In this document: positions 30,704 to 39,446 of the stretch, piece after piece
How the letters are laid out: each line of letters opens with the position of its first letter
Position numbering within the stretch: the stretch's first letter is position 1
Position numbers and translations under genes: made by a program
The notes under the pieces: model-generated
What the model saw: the letters and a program-made list of their open reading frames with translations, nothing else
Told to the model about the DNA's origin: nothing
Database searches by the model: none
Source: Verrucomicrobiia bacterium
Lineage (GTDB): Bacteria; Verrucomicrobiota; Verrucomicrobiia; Verrucomicrobiales; Akkermansiaceae
Direction: 5' to 3'
NCBI GenBank assembly: GCA_947462875.1
Contig: CANHQJ010000006.1
Coordinates: 62,001 to 126,000 of the forward strand
Length of the DNA: 64,000 bases

Positions 30704-32548
30704 TCATTTTCCTGATCTTGTCAGCACAGGTTCGAGCCAGGTGGACCAGTCGCTTGTTTTGTCATCGCGCCCGGTTCCCGTGATGAGTTTCAGTTCTTTG
30801 ACCCCGCTGACGGTGACGGAAAATGGTTTCACGGCGCCGTCTTTGACCATGCCGGAATCCCACAGCACCTTGCCATCTCCCACGATGCGAAACTCCATTT
30901 CCGTGGCCTGTCCACTGGTGCTGCCGCAGGATCCGGTGAGAGTGTTCCAGGAGCCATCGAGTTGCCAGCGCAACTCGGCGGGGGCGTGCGCATAGAGGCC
31001 GTGGCGATAGATTTTTCCACCCGCCTGCAAGAGATACTGGGGAGCGGGAGCGCGGTTGCGCAAGGGCACGCCGTAGCCCACGGATTCCTTGTCACAGGCG
31101 AGATGCGATAGGGGAATGCTGAGCACTGAGGGATCGACGGATGCGGGAGCCTTGAGCGGCGAGGCGTCGGTGGAGCGCAGCAGTGCGGCGATGGCGACAC
31201 ATGTTTCCTCCTTGCGGAATGCATCACCCTGCGCGATGGAGTCATATGTTTTCATGTCTTTTTTCTCCAGTGCTTCCAGCAAGGGCTTGAGCAGCATGGT
31301 CTGGCGCAGCAAGGAAATGTCCGCATCGCCTTGGGCATCGACGGAGTAGGGATACTGATACGGGGTGCTGCTGAGCCATCCCGAGGTGACGCCATTCGCC
31401 TGCAAATAAAACACCCGCAACTGTGCCGACCTGCCCTTTTGCAATGCCTGGCAATCGAGGGTGAAACGCCCCTCTTTGTCAGGGATGGCTGTGGTGGTGG
31501 TCGCATCGTAATCGCCACCTCCATTCGGATCCATGTAGCCTAACACCGCATACACGGGGGGATCCGCCGTGACTTTGCCGGACATCTCGAAGCCCTTGTC
31601 TTTTTTGCGAAAGGATATGTCCGACGGTTTGGCCGAGGCGGGCAGGTCCATGCCCTTGACCGATCCGCTGAACATGGGATGCGAAGCGAGGCGCAGCGCG
31701 TGTGCCAGCGTGAGGAAGGAGCCCTTGCTCTCGCCGCGCAATTCCTCGCCATACGAGCGGTTGCCGGAACCCATCAAGGCGGTGCCGAAAGCGGCGCGTT
31801 CGTCATCGCGTTCCCGATTGTGCGGCAGGCTGAGCGCGTGACCGAGCTCATGACAGACACCGCCGATGAAGATGCTGTTGTAGCGGCCTAACGAAATATC
31901 GCCGTACTGGCCATCGCGCACGTTTTGGCCTTTTTCCGCGAGAAAATCGAGATTCAGGATGGGCGAGTCCACCTGCCAAGCCGTGCCGTTGCGGTGCGAG
32001 CCACCGGCATAATACGGGCTGTTCTGCGTGATCGTGCGTTTTTCCGGATCCCAGTTCGCCATGTTGCAAAAGATCACGATCGTTTCCTTGTCGGCATTGA
32101 TGCCGGCTGCCGTCAGTGTCGGCAGGCACTCGGTGCGGATTTCCGCTCCGCTGCCGCCTTCGTAGGCGCTGTAGGGCTTGCGACCTCTCACGACGTGGAT
32201 GTTGAGCAACTTGTCCTCCTTTTCGTCCAGCTTGATGGTCAGGGGACCAAAGCCGATGCGATTCATTTCTTTCGCATAAAATTTCCGGATGTCGTTCATG
32301 ATCGCGGTGAGTCGCTCGCGATACCGGGGCGCTGGTTCGCGGTCCTTGGGAGTCCAAAGAATCAAGTGCAGTTTGCGCTCCGCACGTTCGGGATTCTGTG
32401 ACTGCCAGGCGTTCAGAATGGCTTTGGCTGCCGCCACTTTGGGTGCGATTTCCTGTGTGGCGGTAGAGGATTGTGCTGGTGAGGATGTGTGATAGCAAAA
32501 AACACTGATTCCGGTAACAAACCATGATCTGTAAGGGCTGGAGCGCAT
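30704..32548 (-). CDS. Secreted zinc metalloprotease with NPCBM-like C-terminal domain
   Basis: The 614-residue exported protein has a metzincin-like zinc site HELGHALSLPH (His233, Glu234, His237, His243), in which the usual Gly is Ser. Upstream parts (HLILWTPKDREP, the ERLTAIMNDIRKFYAKEM helix) fit a peptidase domain of about 330 residues. A beta-sandwich part comes next. The last 130 residues (VGYGVPLRNRAPAP, IYRHGLYAHAPAELRWQLDG, GVKELKLITG) resemble NPCBM carbohydrate-binding domains, which read 'fy.G..yk.Gi..hapsei.y.l.g'. A role in degrading glycoproteins or glycan-bound material outside the cell is inferred. ATG 32548 gives the best signal peptide. Confidence 0.78.
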   Translation of the reverse strand: MRSSPYRSWFVTGISVFCYHTSSPAQSSTATQEIAPKVAAAKAILNAWQSQNPERAERKLHLILWTPKDREPAPRYRERLTAIMNDIRKFYAKEMNRIGFGPLTIKLDEKEDKLLNIHVVRGRKPYSAYEGGSGAEIRTECLPTLTAAGINADKETIVIFCNMANWDPEKRTITQNSPYYAGGSHRNGTAWQVDSPILNLDFLAEKGQNVRDGQYGDISLGRYNSIFIGGVCHELGHALSLPHNRERDDERAAFGTALMGSGNRSYGEELRGESKGSFLTLAHALRLASHPMFSGSVKGMDLPASAKPSDISFRKKDKGFEMSGKVTADPPVYAVLGYMDPNGGGDYDATTTTAIPDKEGRFTLDCQALQKGRSAQLRVFYLQANGVTSGWLSSTPYQYPYSVDAQGDADISLLRQTMLLKPLLEALEKKDMKTYDSIAQGDAFRKEETCVAIAALLRSTDASPLKAPASVDPSVLSIPLSHLACDKESVGYGVPLRNRAPAPQYLLQAGGKIYRHGLYAHAPAELRWQLDGSWNTLTGSCGSTSGQATEMEFRIVGDGKVLWDSGMVKDGAVKPFSVTVSGVKELKLITGTGRDDKTSDWSTWLEPVLTRSGK

Positions 32549-32623
32549 GCCCGGAGCTTGAAGATCAGGAGCGTTTTCTGCAACCTTCAAATCGAAAAGT
32601 TGGGACGGATCGCCTCTTTGGCG

Positions 32624-33541
32624 TCATGGCGAGGTATCGATCGATTCCTCGCGGTGCTGGCGGATTTGGCGCAGCGAATAGGCATAGAGTCCGATCGCGC
32701 ACCAGATCAGCAGAAACGAAATCGTGCGCTCGATCGTCATCTGTTCCCGATACATCATCCAGCCGATGAGAAACTGGAGAGTGGGTCCCAGGAATTGCAG
32801 GATGCCCAGGGTGGTGAGCGAGATGGTGCGTGCGGCGTAGCCGAAGAGCAGCAGGGGGATAGCCGTGGCAAAACCGGTGCAGATGAGCAGGATGGTTTGT
32901 GCATCGGCGGCGCGCAGGGTCGCGCCTAACGTGGGCGAGGTGGTCACTAGCCAACACAACGCGACCGGGGCGAGGAGCAAGGTTTCCAGGCTCAGGCCGG
33001 GCAGGGAGGTGAGTGGCGATTTTTTCCTCACCACGGCATACAACGAAAAACTCAGCGCCAGGGTGATGGCGATCCACGGGAAACCATGATTGCCGCGGAA
33101 TTGGCAGAGCACGCCGGCAAGGGCGATGGCGATGGAGGTTTTTTGCAACGGTGTCTGACGCTCGGCAAAAAGCAGGTAACCGAAGAGCATGTTGAAAAAC
33201 GGATTGAGATAGTAGCCGAGAGCGGCCTCGATGATGCGCTCGTGCAGGGTTGCCCAGACATAAAGCAGCCAATTGCCCGCGAGCAGCGTGCCCGAGAGCA
33301 GATGCCACGCGATGATGCGCGGCTGCCGCAACTGGCGCAGCGTGGCGGCGGCATTTCCCTGCATGGCCAGCAAGCCCCACAAAATCAGCAAGGCCCAGAG
33401 CGTGCGGTGGGCGATGATGTGGGGCGCGGGCGTGGCCTGCAAGGACTTCCAGTAAATCGGCAAAACGCCCCAGAGAAAAAACGCTCCCAGCGCCGCACCG
33501 ATGCCGGACGGTGAGGAAGCCGAGTTTTGTGGAGACGTCAT
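32624..33541 (-). CDS. rarD: RarD-type EamA transporter
   Basis: The 305-residue protein has about ten membrane helices in two EamA repeats. Its opening GIGAALGAFFLWGVLPIYWKSL and the following AHRTLWALLILWGLL match RarD, an inner-membrane member of the drug/metabolite transporter superfamily. QFLGPTLQFLIGWMMYREQM near the end is diagnostic of the RarD branch. The substrate is not known for the family (RarD was linked to chloramphenicol sensitivity). It lies 62 bases downstream of tatD on the same strand. Confidence 0.87.
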   Translation of the reverse strand: MTSPQNSASSPSGIGAALGAFFLWGVLPIYWKSLQATPAPHIIAHRTLWALLILWGLLAMQGNAAATLRQLRQPRIIAWHLLSGTLLAGNWLLYVWATLHERIIEAALGYYLNPFFNMLFGYLLFAERQTPLQKTSIAIALAGVLCQFRGNHGFPWIAITLALSFSLYAVVRKKSPLTSLPGLSLETLLLAPVALCWLVTTSPTLGATLRAADAQTILLICTGFATAIPLLLFGYAARTISLTTLGILQFLGPTLQFLIGWMMYREQMTIERTISFLLIWCAIGLYAYSLRQIRQHREESIDTSP

Positions 33542-33603
33542 GCCGGAGTCGATAGAGGATGATCGCGACGATCACAAGCGAAACACGCTGCGATCCGTCG
33601 GCT

Positions 33604-34434
33604 TCAGGGAATCGTGTGGGCGATTTTGGGCAGCAGCTTGGGAAAAAATGTCACGGTCGCGCGTCCGCAGTGTTCGGCAAGCGACTCCAGTGTCTCTCCC
33701 CGTGCCTCGGCGATGCATGCGGCGGTGTGGTGGACGAAAGAGGGTTCATTGCGCTGGCCGCGGAAAGGGACGGGTGCCAGATACGGCGCGTCAGTCTCTA
33801 ACAGAAAGCTTTCGCGTGGCAGTCGTGCCGCCACCTCCAGCACATCGCGTGCGGACTTGAACGTGCTCACGCCGCCAAAGGACACAAGCCCTCCGAGATC
33901 GAGCACGCGGCGGGCATTTTCATAGGTGCCGATGAAACAATGGAACAGGGCGCGCACCTCCGTGGCATGGCGTTGGTAGATTTCCATGGCGTCATCGAAC
34001 GACTGGCAGCCGCTGCGATCGCGGGTGTGGATCACCACGCCGAGTCCGCTGCGTTTGGCTAACAGAAAATGCCGTTCCAGAAAATCTCGCTGGCGCTCAC
34101 GGAAGGCGGGTTCCTCCCAGTTCTCCGGCGCGGGATGGTAGTAGTCCAGCCCGGTCTCGCCGATGCCGACGACGTGCGGGCCCGCCACCAGAGGCTCGAT
34201 CACGGAAATGGCGTCATCGGGCGCGTGATGCACATCGCAGGGGTGCATGCCGAGACAAACGCCCACCTGCGGATAGGTATCGGCGATGGTGAGATTGGCC
34301 TCGATGTCATCAAGGCAAGTGGCGAGGGAAACCATCGCGCGGACGTTCGCCTGGCTGGCGCGGGCGATGATTCCATCCAGCTCCGAGGGCGCGAACTTGT
34401 GGGATGCCAGATGGCAGTGCGAGTCGATCAGCAT
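33604..34434 (-). CDS. tatD: TatD family metal-dependent deoxyribonuclease/hydrolase
   Basis: The 276-residue TIM-barrel hydrolase shows DSHCHL at residues 4-9, the GETGLDYY metal-site strand, and VIHTRDRSG with the next His. HCFIGTYENA and LLETDAPYLAPVP contain the final Asp. These are the complete set of TatD metal ligands. TatD proteins are 3'-5' DNA exonucleases or quality-control hydrolases in the cytoplasm. In the family the second domain often helps with RNA ends, absent here. The gene follows hisA by four bases, so it is probably cotranscribed with it. Confidence 0.92.
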   Translation of the reverse strand: MLIDSHCHLASHKFAPSELDGIIARASQANVRAMVSLATCLDDIEANLTIADTYPQVGVCLGMHPCDVHHAPDDAISVIEPLVAGPHVVGIGETGLDYYHPAPENWEEPAFRERQRDFLERHFLLAKRSGLGVVIHTRDRSGCQSFDDAMEIYQRHATEVRALFHCFIGTYENARRVLDLGGLVSFGGVSTFKSARDVLEVAARLPRESFLLETDAPYLAPVPFRGQRNEPSFVHHTAACIAEARGETLESLAEHCGRATVTFFPKLLPKIAHTIP

Positions 34435-34438
34435 GGTG

Positions 34439-35206
34439 TCAAATTCGTTGGTTCCAGGCTAACAGATCGCTGTAGCGCACGCTGCTGCCGCCGAACAAAT
34501 CCAAGGCGCTGCCCACGGTGACATCGATTTTCCCACCGCTGAGTTGTTGGACTTTTTCCACATCGGCCATGGTGCCGACTCCGCCGGCGTAGGTGAGGGG
34601 GATTTTTCCCCAGGAGCCTAACAGCCCGACCAGTTCTTCATCGATGCCACCGCAGAGGCCTTCGACATCGGCGGCGTGAATGAGGAATTCGGCGCAATGC
34701 GCCGCGAGGTAGTCGAGGGTGGCAGTTGTGACATCGATCTCCGTGAGCGTCTGCCAGCGGTTCATCGCCACCGTCCAGCCTTGGGCCGTGCGGCGGCAAC
34801 TGAGATCGATCACAAGACGCCCGGCACCTACTTCGCTGACGAGGGACGCGAGCTGTGATTCCAGAAATTTTCCCTCCGCATCAAACAAGGCGCTGGTGAC
34901 GATCACGTGACTGGCACCGGCTTCGAGCCATGCGGCGGCATTCGTGGCGGAAATCCCTCCACCCACCTGCAAACCGCCTGGCCAGGCGAGCAGTGCCTCA
35001 CGCGCCGCCTCCGCATTTCCCGGTCCCAAACAAATCACGTGCCCGCCCGTGAGTCCGTCGCGGCGGTAGAGGCTGGCATACCATGCGGCATCGTGCTCGG
35101 AAACGAAGTTTTCGCGCGGTCCCGCACCATCATCGCGCAGAGTGCCGCCCACGATTTGTTTCACCTTACCGTGGTGGAGATCTATGCATGGTCGGAATTT
35201 TGTCAT
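34439..35206 (-). CDS. hisA: Eukaryotic-type HisA (ProFAR isomerase, HIS6-like)
   Basis: The 255-residue barrel follows yeast HIS6 far more closely than ordinary bacterial HisA. It starts MTKFRPCIDLHHGKVKQIVGG, and then has NFVSEHDAAWYASLYRRDGLTGGHVI, LQVGGGISATNAAAWL, LVIDLSCRR and VAMNRWQTLTEIDV. The stretch EFLIHAADVEGLCGGIDEEL is diagnostic. The reaction is the isomerisation of ProFAR to PRFAR in histidine synthesis. This class is universal in fungi and plants but rare in bacteria. ATG 35206 corresponds to the HIS6 start. No other histidine gene is adjacent apart from the distant hisD. It faces the FGE gene across 47 bases. Confidence 0.9.
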   Translation of the reverse strand: MTKFRPCIDLHHGKVKQIVGGTLRDDGAGPRENFVSEHDAAWYASLYRRDGLTGGHVICLGPGNAEAAREALLAWPGGLQVGGGISATNAAAWLEAGASHVIVTSALFDAEGKFLESQLASLVSEVGAGRLVIDLSCRRTAQGWTVAMNRWQTLTEIDVTTATLDYLAAHCAEFLIHAADVEGLCGGIDEELVGLLGSWGKIPLTYAGGVGTMADVEKVQQLSGGKIDVTVGSALDLFGGSSVRYSDLLAWNQRI

Positions 35207-35253
35207 CGCCTGCCGCGAACAAATCATTATGATGCCGGCAACTCCAGCACCAA

Positions 35254-36333
35254 ATGAGAGAATTCCACGCCCTATCCCACACACTCGCTCTCGTCATTTC
35301 CGCCGCGGCCCTTTGTTCCTGCGAAAAGCAAAAACTCACGCCGCTCGCGCCCACGGTGGTGCCGGAGGTGACCGTGGAAAACGGCATGGTGCGGGTGCCG
35401 GGCGGAACCTACATCATGGGTTCCACGGGCCTATTCCAGACCGACTTCGGCCCCAAAGTGTTCCCCGAGGAAAAACCACAGCACAAGGTAACGGTGAAAG
35501 GTTTCTGGATCGATCAAACGGAAGTCACCAATGCCCAATTTGCCGCATTTGTCAAAGCCACGGGCTACGTGACCTTTGCCGAGCGCGATGCGAAAAAAGA
35601 GGATTTTCCAGCGGAGGCGCACGGCAGTCTGCCGCCCTTTCCGTTCAAACAAGGGTCTTTGGTGTTTGTGCCGGACTCGAACACGCAGGGCGACCCGAAC
35701 GAACCGGGCCAGTATATGAATTGGTGGCGCTGGGATCCCAGTGCCAACTGGCGCATGCCCACAGGGAAGGGGAGCAGCATCGAGGGACTCGACGATCACC
35801 CCGTCGTCTGCGTGAACTTCGATGACGCCACCGCCTACGCGAAATGGGCGGGCAAGCGCCTCCCCACCGAGGCCGAGTGGGAATATGCGGCGCGTGGTGG
35901 TCTGGTGCAGTTGGAATTCACCTGGGGCAATGAACAACAACCCGGTGAAAAACCGCTGTGCAATCACTGGCAGGGAAAATTCCCGAATGAAAACACCAAG
36001 GCCGATGGTTTCGCCTTTTCCTCACCGGTGAAAAGCTATCCGCCCAATCCTTTCCAGCTCTACGATATGGCGGGGAATGTCTGGGAAATCTGCTCCGATT
36101 ATTACGATCCGGATTATTTCAAAAACAGCCCCAGCGATAACCCCCAAGGCCCCGAGACCTGGATCAATCGCGACACCGGCGTGAAAGGCCAGGCACCGGC
36201 GCACCATGTGAGCAAAGGCGGCTCATTCCTCTGCCACGAATCCTACTGCCTGCGCTTCCGTCCAGGTGCACGACATTCCCTCGATAGCCAATCGCCCACG
36301 AATCACACCGGCTTCCGCTGTGTGAAGGATTGA
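35254..36333 (+). CDS. Formylglycine-generating enzyme, lipoprotein form
   Basis: FGE (SUMF1 family) converts a Cys in sulfatases to formylglycine using O2 and copper. The 359-residue product shows MVRVPGGTYIMGS, FWIDQTEVTNAQFAAFV, RLPTEAEWEYAARGG and YDMAGNVWEICSDYY. Its active-site segment GGSFLCHESYCLRF places Cys327 and Cys332 at the CxxxxC spacing of the redox pair in human FGE. Most SUMF1-like proteins lack this pair, so this looks like a genuine FGE. A lipoprotein-type signal (AAALCSC, Cys21/Cys23) suggests maturation outside the cytoplasm. No sulfatase gene is in the window. Confidence 0.88.
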   Translation: MREFHALSHTLALVISAAALCSCEKQKLTPLAPTVVPEVTVENGMVRVPGGTYIMGSTGLFQTDFGPKVFPEEKPQHKVTVKGFWIDQTEVTNAQFAAFVKATGYVTFAERDAKKEDFPAEAHGSLPPFPFKQGSLVFVPDSNTQGDPNEPGQYMNWWRWDPSANWRMPTGKGSSIEGLDDHPVVCVNFDDATAYAKWAGKRLPTEAEWEYAARGGLVQLEFTWGNEQQPGEKPLCNHWQGKFPNENTKADGFAFSSPVKSYPPNPFQLYDMAGNVWEICSDYYDPDYFKNSPSDNPQGPETWINRDTGVKGQAPAHHVSKGGSFLCHESYCLRFRPGARHSLDSQSPTNHTGFRCVKD

Positions 36334-36443
36334 GTTTCCTCGCGGCATAAAGGTCAGTGACGAGAATTGATGAAAATCGGCAGTGACATGGGGTGATTTT
36401 GCTGTTATAACTTGAATGTCGTTCACATCACACCTCTGATTTT

Positions 36444-37304
36444 ATGAAGCTTCCTTCCCTTTTTACTCTTTTCGCTCTTGCTTCACTTTCTATCGGAAGT
36501 TGTTCTCCTGATAAGTCGCCTCCCAACGAAAATTTCCGAGGTCCGATGAAAACGGCATCGAATTCCGATTACCGTACACCACTGCCGCAGGGTCCCGTGC
36601 CGCGCAATCCGGACATGGGAATGTCGGGGGATTTCAGCAAATCAAGCGGTGTGACGTTCAGCCGTGTGTCGGTTCCCGGACCTTATGTGGCACTGACATT
36701 TGACGATGGCCCCCATGCTTCCAACACTCCGCGTCTGCTCGATATCCTGCGTGCACGCAATGTGAAGGCCACGTTTTATGTGATCGGGAAAAATGTCGAT
36801 CTCTATCCCGGCATTGTTCGTCGCACGGTGGCGGAAGGTCACGAAATCGGCAACCACACCTACACACACCCCAAGCTCTCCAGCCTTGGCAATGACCGCG
36901 TGATGTCGGAAATCCGCAAGACGGATGATGCGATCGTTCGCGCCTGCGGCATTCGTCCGAAGACCCTGCGTCCTCCCTATGGCGCCCTTCTCCAGAACCA
37001 GCGTCAGATGATCCATTCCACTTTCGGCTATCCCACCATCATGTGGTCGGTGGATCCGCTGGATTGGAAACGTCCCGGCTCGGGCGTGGTGACATCGCGC
37101 ATCGTCAGCGGCACGAACAATGGTGCCATCATTCTGGTGCACGACCTGCACGCTTCCTCGGTGGACGCGATGCCGGCCACCGTCGATGCGCTGCTGCGCA
37201 AGGGCTACAAGTTTGTCACCGTTTCCCAACTTCTGGCCATGGGTAGCTCAGGACAAGCAAGCACGAATGCCCGGCCCAGCGCCCTGGTGAATGCGGGCCA
37301 GTGA
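36444..37304 (+). CDS. Lipoprotein polysaccharide deacetylase (NodB domain)
   Basis: The 286-residue product is a lipoprotein (lipobox SIGSC, Cys20) with a carbohydrate-esterase-4 domain starting at about residue 80. Motif 1 is TFDDGPH, motif 2 HEIGNHTYTHPKL (the His-x3-His zinc pair), motif 3 RPPYGALL, motif 4 WSVDPLDWKRPG and motif 5 ILVHDLHASSV. All metal ligands and the catalytic base are present. It probably removes N-acetyl groups from peptidoglycan or another GlcNAc polymer in the periplasm. The target is not fixed by sequence. A Ser/Gln-rich tail of about 20 residues follows the domain. Confidence 0.9.
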   Translation: MKLPSLFTLFALASLSIGSCSPDKSPPNENFRGPMKTASNSDYRTPLPQGPVPRNPDMGMSGDFSKSSGVTFSRVSVPGPYVALTFDDGPHASNTPRLLDILRARNVKATFYVIGKNVDLYPGIVRRTVAEGHEIGNHTYTHPKLSSLGNDRVMSEIRKTDDAIVRACGIRPKTLRPPYGALLQNQRQMIHSTFGYPTIMWSVDPLDWKRPGSGVVTSRIVSGTNNGAIILVHDLHASSVDAMPATVDALLRKGYKFVTVSQLLAMGSSGQASTNARPSALVNAGQ

Positions 37305-37334
37305 TGGCCGTGGGCACCTGCCGTCCGATACGAT

Positions 37335-39053
37335 ATGCTAGGGAAAAGTCTGTTCGCCACGCGTCGCCGATTGTTGGATGCATTCGATGCGGTTGTCGCT
37401 CTGGCCGATGAGACGAACGTGACTCGATCCGGATCGGAGAGTCCTGAGACGCTGCGCGAGGGCCTGGAGCAGCCGCTGCTGTTTTCCGTATGTGGAGAAA
37501 TCAACGCGGGAAAGTCCGCGCTGATCAATGCGATCCAGGGGAGTTACCTGTGCCGGGTCAGTGACTTGCCGGAGACGGATCTGCCGGTTCTTCACGTCCA
37601 TGGGCGCACGCGCCATGAAAGCGAGCGGGCGGGAAAATGGCGGGAATGCCAATGGCCTGAGGAATCCCTGCGGCATTTGCATTGGCTGGATCTTCCCGGC
37701 ATCGATGCATTGGGAAAATCGGCCGTACAAGCCTGGCAGCCATGGCTGGAGGGCACGGATGTGTTGTTGGTGGTGTTCGCGTTTCGCAATCCCTGGGGCG
37801 CGCCGACGTGGGACTTTGTGGCTCGACTGCCGGAAAAATTGCGCTCGTCGATGGCATTCGTGGTGCAGCAGTGCGATGAGGCGGATCCTTCCGATCTGCC
37901 GGTTTTGTTAGAGCACATGCGCGATCTTGCGGTGAAGCGGATCGGTGTGGCACCGCCCGTGTTTCTCGTCTCGGCGCGTCAGGCCTTCGAAGCGAAAACC
38001 CAGGCCCGATCGGCACACTTGTTGGCGGGCAGCGGGATTCCGGCTCTGGAAGCCTGGCTGGAAGAGCGCATCCACCAATGCGCCGAGAAAGAGCGCGCGC
38101 TCGAGTCGCTTCGACGCGCGGCACTGGGTTTGCTGCATCAGATCGATGATCAGCTGGACGGGGCCAAGCGCAACATACACCGCGATGTGCGTTTTCTGGA
38201 GGGGCTGGAGCGTGAGATCGACGCGATGCTGCAGAAAACGGTGCGCCAGCAAATACAAGGCCTGGGCGCGATCGGCGAGGAGTTTTCCCAGCAATCCCAC
38301 GGCATCGCCCGTTTGCTGCAATCGCGACTGGGCATTTTCCGCAGCCTCTGGCGCGTGATGCGTGGGGAAAACACGGCGCAGCGATTGGAAACCTTGTTGC
38401 AAGAGCGTCTGAGAGATGCGGTGAAGGAAGCGGCGGCACGCGATGCGAGCGCTTTGATCGAGGAATGCGCGGCACACTGGCGCACTGTCGTGCAGCGCAT
38501 CGACGAGCAGACGGGCGTCTCGGCAGCGCCGTGGTCGGATATCGAGTCGCGTTTGCAGCTGGCTCGGCAGCAGCTCGTGGAGCGCATGGGCCGGGCCGCC
38601 GGCTTGAGCATCGGCCAGTTGCGCGTGCGCGGCGTCCTTGGCGGCTCGCTGCGTCAGAGGAATGAGGGGCTATCGATGTGGATGATTCTGTTTTTATTGG
38701 CCATCATCGCTGCGGGCATCTGTGGTGGTTTGTTCCTGCCCTGGTTGCCTGGGCTGTTGAGTGGACTGGCACTGTTTTTTTGGATCTGTTTGTCGGTGTA
38801 TGCCGTGCGCAGTGCCCGTGAGATGGTGGATGATTATCGCGATCGTCTGCTGCGCAGCGGGGAGGTGTTTTTTGCGGCGCTCCGGGGTGACTACGAGGAG
38901 GGCCTGCGTTTGTTTTTTCGCGAGTATGCGCAGGGCCTGCAGAGCGTGCGCGTCTCGCTCGTCCAGCGAGAGAATGCATTGCAGCCGCATTTGCAACGGT
39001 GGAATGATCTGTTTCTGAAAATCAAGGCGATCGAGCAGGAGATGACATTTTAA
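37335..39053 (+). CDS. Membrane-anchored dynamin-like GTPase
   Basis: The 572-residue protein has a GTPase domain near the N-terminus: Walker A GEINAGKS (G54 to S61), DLPG as G3 (residues 119-122), and a G4-like QQCDEADPSDL. Long helical stretches (about 240-410, LEERIHQCAEKERALESLRRAALG and so on) suit a dynamin stalk. Two hydrophobic helices at about 448-490 (MWMILFLLAIIAAGICG and PGLLSGLALFFWICLSV) anchor it. This fits bacterial dynamin-like proteins that remodel membranes, not the soluble Era/EngA types. The gene does not neighbour other membrane-remodelling genes. Confidence 0.85.
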   Translation: MLGKSLFATRRRLLDAFDAVVALADETNVTRSGSESPETLREGLEQPLLFSVCGEINAGKSALINAIQGSYLCRVSDLPETDLPVLHVHGRTRHESERAGKWRECQWPEESLRHLHWLDLPGIDALGKSAVQAWQPWLEGTDVLLVVFAFRNPWGAPTWDFVARLPEKLRSSMAFVVQQCDEADPSDLPVLLEHMRDLAVKRIGVAPPVFLVSARQAFEAKTQARSAHLLAGSGIPALEAWLEERIHQCAEKERALESLRRAALGLLHQIDDQLDGAKRNIHRDVRFLEGLEREIDAMLQKTVRQQIQGLGAIGEEFSQQSHGIARLLQSRLGIFRSLWRVMRGENTAQRLETLLQERLRDAVKEAAARDASALIEECAAHWRTVVQRIDEQTGVSAAPWSDIESRLQLARQQLVERMGRAAGLSIGQLRVRGVLGGSLRQRNEGLSMWMILFLLAIIAAGICGGLFLPWLPGLLSGLALFFWICLSVYAVRSAREMVDDYRDRLLRSGEVFFAALRGDYEEGLRLFFREYAQGLQSVRVSLVQRENALQPHLQRWNDLFLKIKAIEQEMTF

Positions 39054-39110
39054 AAAATTCTTTGTGCTTGACCTGTTGTGCACGCTGGCTCAGTAGTGGT
39101 TTAGTATAAG

Positions 39111-39371
39111 ATGAAACCAGAACGTTCGAGAATGATGACAGGCACCAAGCGCTTCGATGCGGGCCGCAGACATTACCATCACAGCCAAAAGGCGGAGGAC
39201 GAGCAATGGGATGATTTTCTCGGAGAAAAAGTCAAGGGTCCGTTGCGTCAGAAATTCGATCAGATACTGCAAATCATCGGTACTTTGGTGGCCGGGTGCG
39301 TGTTGTTGGTGGGGATTTTGTATGTTTTGTATTTTGTCATGGGCAAGATTTTGCCCATGATTGGAAAATAG
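39111..39371 (+). CDS. Small single-helix membrane protein
   Basis: The 86-residue product has a charged soluble part with repeated His, Arg and Asp/Glu (RRHYHHSQKAEDEQWDDFLGE), then one membrane helix at about 55-78 (IIGTLVAGCVLLVGILYVLYFVM). No known family is recognised. It sits between the GTPase gene and leuC, 57 bases after the former. It may interact with the GTPase or be independent. The ATG at 39111 is supported only by position. Confidence 0.55.
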   Translation: MKPERSRMMTGTKRFDAGRRHYHHSQKAEDEQWDDFLGEKVKGPLRQKFDQILQIIGTLVAGCVLLVGILYVLYFVMGKILPMIGK

Positions 39372-39381
39372 CACTCATGCT

Positions 39382-39410
39382 TTGACAAGCGGTGCGTTTT
39401 CCCCTAGGTT
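39382..39410 (+). promoter_or_regulatory. Predicted sigma-70 promoter for leuC
   Basis: TTGACA at 39382-39387 is followed after 17 bases by TAGGTT at 39405-39410. It lies 37 bases before the leuC ATG. The -35 is immediately followed by AG, as in front of rpoD. Confidence 0.5.
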
Positions 39411-39446
39411 TCGCGCCCCCGCTCCCAACCAAGCGGGTTCACACAC

